From an uncultured Pseudomonadota bacterium (lineage in GTDB: Bacteria > Myxococcota_A > UBA796 > CAJQPC01): 14,985 nt of DNA. Both the position numbers and the translations under genes were made by a program. Location: positions 1-14,985 of the forward strand of contig CALGIB010000968.1 of NCBI GenBank assembly GCA_937915955.1, given 5' to 3'. The notes under the pieces are model-generated. The model was given only the letters and a program-made list of their open reading frames with translations, was not told where the DNA came from and did no database searches. Below are positions 7,408 through 11,736 of this stretch, piece by piece. Every line of letters starts with the position of its first letter. The stretch's first letter is position 1.

Positions 7408-8133
7408 TCAGATCCTCCACCCCACCTGCGCCACCATCCCCATGCCGCGCGGGGGCTTCTCCCAGCTCTGCTGCTCCCAGGTGATCAGCGGCTCCCCCTC
7501 GCTGTCGACGATCCCGACGCTGCTGGAGGTCTGGAAGCTCCGGGCCCACAGGTAGCGACCCTCGACCGACACACGCAGTCCTCGGTCCATCACCCAGGCC
7601 CCGCCCAGGCCACCGCCGAAGCGCAGCGCGCTCTCGGCGTAGCGCCCGCTGCCCGAGGAGCTCTCGCCCACGTAGGCGATGTCGATGCTCAGCCGGTCGG
7701 TGCCCAGCAGGGCCACCGCGTAGGGCTGGAACACGCGCTCGGGGCGAAGCGCCACGCTGAAGGCGCCGTGCCCGCCGAAGTGCTGCGGCGTGATGTCGAA
7801 GTCCGCGCCGCCCAGCCCCAGCACCCACTCGCCGGCGGCCTCCAGCAGCAGCGCGCGGTTGTAGAAGCCCTCGATGCCCAGGCCCAGCTGCGCAGGACCG
7901 AGGCGGGCGAAGCGCAGGTCCAGGCTGCCGTAGACGCCACCCCAGCTCACCCACGCCAGGATCATGCCGAGCACGGGCCGCTCGGTGGGCGACATCACGC
8001 CCAGGCCCAGCGCCAGGTCCAGCGATGGGCCCGCCAGGCGCTCCGAGCGCTCGGCCGAGGGTGCGCCAGGCGCCTGCGCGTCCGGCTCTTCCTGCAGGAG
8101 GCTGATCGGGGGCTGGGGAGGAGGCAGGTCCAT
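7408..8133 (-). CDS. Predicted beta-barrel-like protein of unknown function
   Basis: I do not recognise a specific family. From ATG at 8133 the product has 241 residues. A Pro/Gln/Glu-rich N-terminus (MDLPPPQPPISLLQEEPDA) is followed by about 200 residues of alternating amphipathic strands, for example LDLRFARLGPAQLGLGIEGF and RGLRVSVEGRYLWAR, and a C-terminus VAQVGWRI. This pattern suits an outer-membrane beta-barrel. The frame stays open upstream to 8379, but that part is antisense to the DUF692 gene, so I reject the longer version. Oddly, no signal peptide is visible at this start, which either argues against export or means the true start is non-canonical. A TACGCT lies 10 nt before the ATG. 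It lies upstream of the cyclase genes on the same strand and is divergent from the DUF692 gene with only 36 bp between. Confidence 0.65.
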   Translation of the reverse strand: MDLPPPQPPISLLQEEPDAQAPGAPSAERSERLAGPSLDLALGLGVMSPTERPVLGMILAWVSWGGVYGSLDLRFARLGPAQLGLGIEGFYNRALLLEAAGEWVLGLGGADFDITPQHFGGHGAFSVALRPERVFQPYAVALLGTDRLSIDIAYVGESSSGSGRYAESALRFGGGLGGAWVMDRGLRVSVEGRYLWARSFQTSSSVGIVDSEGEPLITWEQQSWEKPPRGMGMVAQVGWRI

Positions 8134-8169
8134 CGCGAAGCACAGCGTAGCTCGGGATAAGCCCGCGGC
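8134..8169. promoter_or_regulatory. 36-bp divergent promoter region
   Basis: Only 36 bp separate the divergent starts at 8133 (minus) and 8170 (plus). On the minus strand TACGCT ends 10 nt before the ATG. On the plus strand GATAAG ends 8 nt before the ATG. Neither start has a clear ribosome site, so both transcripts may have almost no leader, and any -35 elements would lie inside the opposite gene. Confidence 0.3.
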
Positions 8170-9030
8170 ATGCGACACCTCTCCGAGCTCCCCCGCCTGG
8201 GCGTGGGCATCTCCTGCGAGTTCGGCGGCGGACCGCGCGGTCAGGGCCTGGACGCCCTGGCCCTGCGCGATGCCCTGCCCGGCTGCGTTCACTTCCTCGA
8301 GGTCGGGGCCGATCTGGCGCGAGGCCTGGACGAGAACATGCTGCGCTGGGCCGCCGAGGGCCTGCCTACGACCTACCACTTCCTGGATCTAAACCTGGCC
8401 GAGCGCCAGGACATGGATCCCGCCTGGCTCCGGGGCACCCTCCAGCAGCTGCGGGCCCTGGACGCCGCCTGGATCTGCGGGGACGCCGGCTACTGGCACC
8501 TGGGACGCCGGGAGCGCGGCCACGAGCTGCTGCTGCCGCCGATCTTGAGCCCCGCCGCCGCCGAGGAGATGGTCGCGGCGATCGCCTCGCTGCAGCAGGC
8601 CGTCGGCCTGATCGTGCTGCCCGAGAACCCGCCGGCCGCCGCCTTCGTGGGCCCCCTGCACCTGCTCGACTTCTTCGGGCGCGTGGTCGCCCAGGCTGAC
8701 TGCGGGCTGCTGCTGGACGCCGCCCACCTGGCCGTCTACCAGCTGCAGCAGGGCCTGGACCCGCGAACGGGCCTGGACGACTTCCCCATGGACCGCATCG
8801 TCGAGATGCACGTCGCGGGCGGCACGGTCCGCGACCACCGGGGCCTGATGTGGGTCGAGGACGACCACGGCCCCCAGCCCCTGCCCGAGACCTGGGCCAT
8901 CGTGGAGCACGTGCTCGAGCACGCGCCGAACCTCAAAGCGGTGGTCTACGAGTGCGAGCACAACCTGGCCACCGAGGTCGCGCCGCTGTTCAGCGCGCTG
9001 AACGAGGCCTTCCCCCTGGAGGCGCCATGA
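8170..9030 (+). CDS. DUF692-family multinuclear iron protein (MbnB/TglH/BufB-like)
   Basis: The 286-residue length fits DUF692 (UPF0276), a TIM-barrel family whose studied members (MbnB, TglH, BufB) hold two or three irons and oxidatively modify Cys in ribosomal peptides, together with a partner protein. Family landmarks in order are: LGVGISCEF (10-18), FLEVGADL (42-49), TTYHFLDLNL (67-76), LPENPP (150-155), LLLDAAHLAVY (180-190) followed by GLDP, VEMHVAGG (211-218), DDHG (231-234) and YECEHN (260-265). Acidic and His positions expected near the metals are kept: Glu44, His70, Glu152, Asp183, His214, Asp231, His233, Glu261. Differences from the classical form: Ala185-His186 replaces Asn-Asn, and Gly218 replaces the last His of EIHLAGH, suggesting a divergent subgroup. 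Its stop overlaps the next start (ATGA). No precursor peptide gene is visible nearby, so the substrate is unknown. Confidence 0.83.
   Translation: MRHLSELPRLGVGISCEFGGGPRGQGLDALALRDALPGCVHFLEVGADLARGLDENMLRWAAEGLPTTYHFLDLNLAERQDMDPAWLRGTLQQLRALDAAWICGDAGYWHLGRRERGHELLLPPILSPAAAEEMVAAIASLQQAVGLIVLPENPPAAAFVGPLHLLDFFGRVVAQADCGLLLDAAHLAVYQLQQGLDPRTGLDDFPMDRIVEMHVAGGTVRDHRGLMWVEDDHGPQPLPETWAIVEHVLEHAPNLKAVVYECEHNLATEVAPLFSALNEAFPLEAP
9018..9022 (+). promoter_or_regulatory. Internal ribosome binding site for the DUF692 partner
   Basis: GGAGG lies inside the end of the DUF692 gene, four bases before the ATG at 9027. Together with the ATGA overlap it fixes the partner's start and predicts coupled translation. 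Confidence 0.7.
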
Positions 9031-9848
9031 CCCACCAGGCCTTGCACCGCGTCACCGTGCGCATGCTCTTCGATCCGGCCTTCGCCGCCAGCGTCTACGC
9101 GGGGGCCGAGGTCCCCGGGCTCGGGACCGAGGAGCTGGGCTGGCTCCGGGCGGTGGACCCGCGCGCCTGGTCGGTCGACGCGGTCCGGCCCGAGCGCGCG
9201 CTGCGCGGCCTGTTCGACGAGTACAAGGGCAGCACCACCCTGGTCCTGCACCACACCCGCAGCCTGGCCCGGCTCCGGGCCTTCTTCCAGAGCGAGGCCT
9301 TCCACCGGGAGATCCAGCAGCGGGGTTCGATGGCGCAGGCCTACCGGGAGCACCTGGCCGGCCTGGGGCAGGGTCTGCCTCAGCTGCCCGACCTGCTGCG
9401 CCTGGAGCACACGCTGGCGGTCTGCCGCCGCGAGCGCGACACCACCCCTGCCCGGCTCCACGATCCGCCAGCGGGGGCCTGGGTCGCACGCGCCCCTCAG
9501 GTCGGCGCCGGACAGTTCGAGGGCCACGTGCTGGAGACCCTGAACGCCGCCGAGCAGCTGCTGTTCCAGATCGGTCTGCTGCCGGCCATGGTCCTGGCCG
9601 ACGATCGGCCGACGCTCAGCCTGCCGCCGGCCTCACCGAGCGAGCCCCTGCACCTGGTGATCCGCCCCATCGACGGCGAGCCGCGGCTGGTCCAGCTGGG
9701 CCGGGTCGTCAGCCAGACGCTGGCGGAGCTGGACCGCCCCCAGCCCCTGGGTCGTGTCCACAAGCGCCTCTCCGAGCGCCTCGGCGAGGCCAACGCGCAG
9801 CGCCTGATCGGCGATCTCAGCCGAGGTCAGCTGGTGGTCCTGGGCTGA
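9027..9848 (+). CDS. DUF692-partner protein, MbnC/TglI/BufC-like
   Basis: The 273-residue product starts inside the stop of the DUF692 gene (ATGA). The helical N-terminal domain (about 5-135) includes VTVRMLFDPAFAASVYAG, LGWLRAVDPRAWSVD and LFDEYKGSTTLVLHH. This style of sequence (helix, then W-L-AVDPRAW, then an aliphatic helix) is typical of the small proteins that accompany DUF692 enzymes. The last 65 residues (LVQLGRVVSQTLAELDRPQP through SRGQLVVLG) look like a winged-helix fold, plausible as a peptide-recognition element. By analogy with MbnBC and TglHI, it would bind the DUF692 enzyme and present the peptide substrate. Only a general resemblance can be claimed: I cannot align it to MbnC residue by residue. 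It ends tail-to-tail over the protease gene by 22 bp. Confidence 0.66.
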   Translation: MTHQALHRVTVRMLFDPAFAASVYAGAEVPGLGTEELGWLRAVDPRAWSVDAVRPERALRGLFDEYKGSTTLVLHHTRSLARLRAFFQSEAFHREIQQRGSMAQAYREHLAGLGQGLPQLPDLLRLEHTLAVCRRERDTTPARLHDPPAGAWVARAPQVGAGQFEGHVLETLNAAEQLLFQIGLLPAMVLADDRPTLSLPPASPSEPLHLVIRPIDGEPRLVQLGRVVSQTLAELDRPQPLGRVHKRLSERLGEANAQRLIGDLSRGQLVVLG

Positions 9849-10528
9849 CGCCGCCTCAGCGCGATCAGCCCCAGCAGCGCCGGGAGGAGCCCAGCCGCGC
9901 CGCCCACGCCGCTGCACCCCAGGGGCAGCCGCAGCTCGCCGCCCTCGACGGCCTCGGACTCGGGGTACTGCGCCTGGGCACCCTCGATGTCGGTCGCGTG
10001 CAGGTCCCGCTTGTCGGTCTCGCCGAGCCCGCTGCTGGGCCACATCGTCGCCTCGGTGTTGTCCGGCTCGTGCCCGAAGCCCAGCACGTGCCCGAACTCG
10101 TGCGCGAGCGTGTTCTGGAGATCGATCGCGCCCTCGCCGCCGTCCATCGCCCAGGTGTGGTGGGTCGAGTTGATCGCGATGTCGAAGCTGACGATGGCGC
10201 CCTCGCCGGTGGACCAGGTCGAGGTCAGCGCCAGCAGGCTCTCGTCCCCCTGCCAATCGTCGCTGAAGTAGACGGCCGCCTGGCCGTCGTGGGCGGTCTC
10301 GGCGACCTCGCCCTCGCCCACGTCCCAGGCGATGTCTGTGCCCTCGACCTGGGCCCACACGTCCGCGGCCCGGTAGGTGTTCGTCCAGACGAGGTCCTCG
10401 TCCAGGCCCTGGGCGTTGCGGGGGTTGATGTCGAAGCGCACCGGCATCTCCGTCCAGGTCAGCGGCGAGCCCCCAGAGTTGTGCAGGGTCTCGAACGCAT
10501 GCGCAGGCGCCAGGAGCAGAACCAGCAT
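9827..10528 (-). CDS. Secreted matrixin-like zinc metalloprotease with C-terminal anchor tail
   Basis: The 233-residue product carries the metzincin zinc motif HEFGHVLGFGH (143-153: His143, Glu144, His147, His153) and a likely Met-turn at Met162 (TMWPSS), placing it near matrixins. The predicted leader is MLVLLLAPAHA, cleaved before Phe12. I chose ATG at 10528 because GGAGG lies four bases upstream; a GTG at 10603 would add 25 Arg-rich residues and run into the opposite gene. The C-terminus has Cys205 in LPLGCSGVGG, a hydrophobic helix (about 211-224) and Arg-Arg-Arg (225-227), a layout resembling MYXO-CTERM sorting tails that anchor proteins to the cell surface. There is no obvious propeptide cysteine switch. 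It is divergent from the 10594 gene by 65 bp. The substrate is unknown. Confidence 0.88.
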   Translation of the reverse strand: MLVLLLAPAHAFETLHNSGGSPLTWTEMPVRFDINPRNAQGLDEDLVWTNTYRAADVWAQVEGTDIAWDVGEGEVAETAHDGQAAVYFSDDWQGDESLLALTSTWSTGEGAIVSFDIAINSTHHTWAMDGGEGAIDLQNTLAHEFGHVLGFGHEPDNTEATMWPSSGLGETDKRDLHATDIEGAQAQYPESEAVEGGELRLPLGCSGVGGAAGLLPALLGLIALRRRQPRTTS

Positions 10529-10581
10529 CGAACCTCCGAGCAGGGGATCGGACGCGCGGCCTCGGAGCGTGATGGGCCTGC

Positions 10582-10587
10582 TACTCT
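10582..10587 (+). promoter_or_regulatory. -10 element for a leaderless transcript
   Basis: TACTCT ends exactly six bases before the GTG at 10594, so initiation at the usual distance would start the RNA at the start codon itself. There is no Shine-Dalgarno sequence. A clear -35 box is not visible. Confidence 0.45.
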
Positions 10588-10593
10588 GGCGTC

Positions 10594-11271
10594 GTGCCCA
10601 CACTCCTCGCCCTGATCGCCATGACCCACGCTGCCACCTTCGTCGGAGAAGCCCAGGACGCCAAAGCGGGCGCGATGCTGCTGACCGAGTCCGGCGCCCA
10701 CTACGTCCAGGGCCTGGACGCCTGGCCCGAGGGCGTCCTCGGCCAGCAGGTCGTGCTGGAGGGCGAGCTCACCCAGCAGCAGTTCGTGGCCGAGGCCACC
10801 CAGGACGCCGACGGCGCCTGGACTCAGGGAAAGACCGGCGGCGGCGCCGACAGCGTGCTCGTGGCCGAGCGCTGGGAGACCCTGGCCAGCAAGGCGGCTC
10901 GAGAGCACGGCGTCGTCGAGCCCGGGCCCTGGAGCCTGCGCTACGCCGACGGCAGCGGCAACAGCACGCGGCTCTGGAGCGACGGCGAGGTCCTGCAGTG
11001 GACCTACGACCCCGTGCGCCCGGAGGAGAGCTCCAGCGGGATCTACTCGGGCGGCGAGCCGGCGCGCGGCAAGGGCGAGCCCCAAGACGCCAACACGGTC
11101 TGGATGCTGGTGCGCACGCTCGAGGCCGACGGCAGCCTGCACACCGACGCCCGCGCGAAAGGCACGGTGATGGTCACCGTCTCCACGCCCAGCGGCGAGC
11201 GCAGCTTCCTGACCCAGAGCGGTGACCACCTCGTCGCCTTCGAAGCCGCCCTGAGCACGCTCTGCCAGTGA
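10594..11271 (+). CDS. Secreted protein of unknown function
   Basis: I do not recognise the family. The 225-residue product begins MPTLLALIAMTHA, a short Sec-type leader probably cleaved before Ala14. Residues about 15-75 (GVLGQQVVLEGELTQQQF) have an OB-fold-like strand pattern. Residues about 90-220 form a second domain with WSLRYADGSGNSTRLW, an ESSSGIYSGGEPARGKG loop, and an Arg/Lys-bearing strand region near the end; the last residues are LCQ, with the only Cys. The start is the GTG at 10594, six bases after a TACTCT element and probably leaderless. Its stop overlaps a relic GTG of the following HAD gene (GTGA, 11268-11271), so the two were probably once an operon. The gene is divergent from the metalloprotease. 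It may act in the periplasm or cell envelope, but no function can be assigned. Confidence 0.72.
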   Translation: MPTLLALIAMTHAATFVGEAQDAKAGAMLLTESGAHYVQGLDAWPEGVLGQQVVLEGELTQQQFVAEATQDADGAWTQGKTGGGADSVLVAERWETLASKAAREHGVVEPGPWSLRYADGSGNSTRLWSDGEVLQWTYDPVRPEESSSGIYSGGEPARGKGEPQDANTVWMLVRTLEADGSLHTDARAKGTVMVTVSTPSGERSFLTQSGDHLVAFEAALSTLCQ

Positions 11272-11703
11272 GACGCCCCGCCTGCTGGTCCTGGACCTGG
11301 ACGGCACGGCACTCACCCACGACAAGCAGGTGCTGGAGCGCGACCGGGCCGCGGCTCGTGAGCTTCGATCCCGGGGAGTTCACGTCACGATCGCCACGGG
11401 CGGCCTGCACTACGGCCGCCGCAGCTTGGCCATCCGGCCCTACCTGAGCGACTGGGGCGAGTGCCACGAGGTGCACGAGGACCTGCACGCGTCCGAGGAC
11501 TGGCAGGCCGCCGACCTGCTCTCGATCGGCGTGGTCGGCTCGCGGGACGAGGTCGCCGCGCTGCGCTGCGAGCTCGAGCCCAGCCTGCCCGAGGGCGAAG
11601 GCCTGGTGGAGTTCGACGCCCACACCGGCGAGCGATTCCTGAGCTTGCGGCACGCCGGCGGAGCGGTCGCCGAGGTCGCCGAGGTGGTCTGGGGCCGTCC
11701 AAC
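11268..11703 (+). pseudogene. Decayed HAD-superfamily (Cof-like) phosphatase gene
   Basis: The HAD motif I is clear in one frame: LLVLDLDGTALTHDKQVLER from 11282, followed by GVHVTIATG, where the family has a G-V-x-V-x-ATGR strand. That frame has no ATG, GTG or TTG between the stop at 11252-11254 and motif I. The natural start would be GTG at 11268, overlapping the upstream stop as GTGA. From there, one extra C in the CCCC run at 11276-11279 would give MRRPRLLVLDLDGT, so a one-base deletion is the likely lesion. The middle also looks shortened: after ATGGLHYGRRSLA the sequence jumps to a region resembling the late cap domain (ADLLSIGVVGSRDEVAALRC). The essential C-terminal GD-x-x-ND motif is missing before the convergent gene's end at 11737. 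A start at GTG 11330 would lack motif I. It is almost certainly inactive. Confidence 0.72.
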
Positions 11704-11736
11704 TCTGAGCTCCCTCCGGAGCCGCGGCGGCCCCCT

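Noticed and set aside
8134..8379. N-terminal extension of the barrel-like gene to an ATG at 8379
   Set aside because: The extra 82 codons are antisense to the start of the DUF692 gene and look like shadow coding, with no signal peptide gained.
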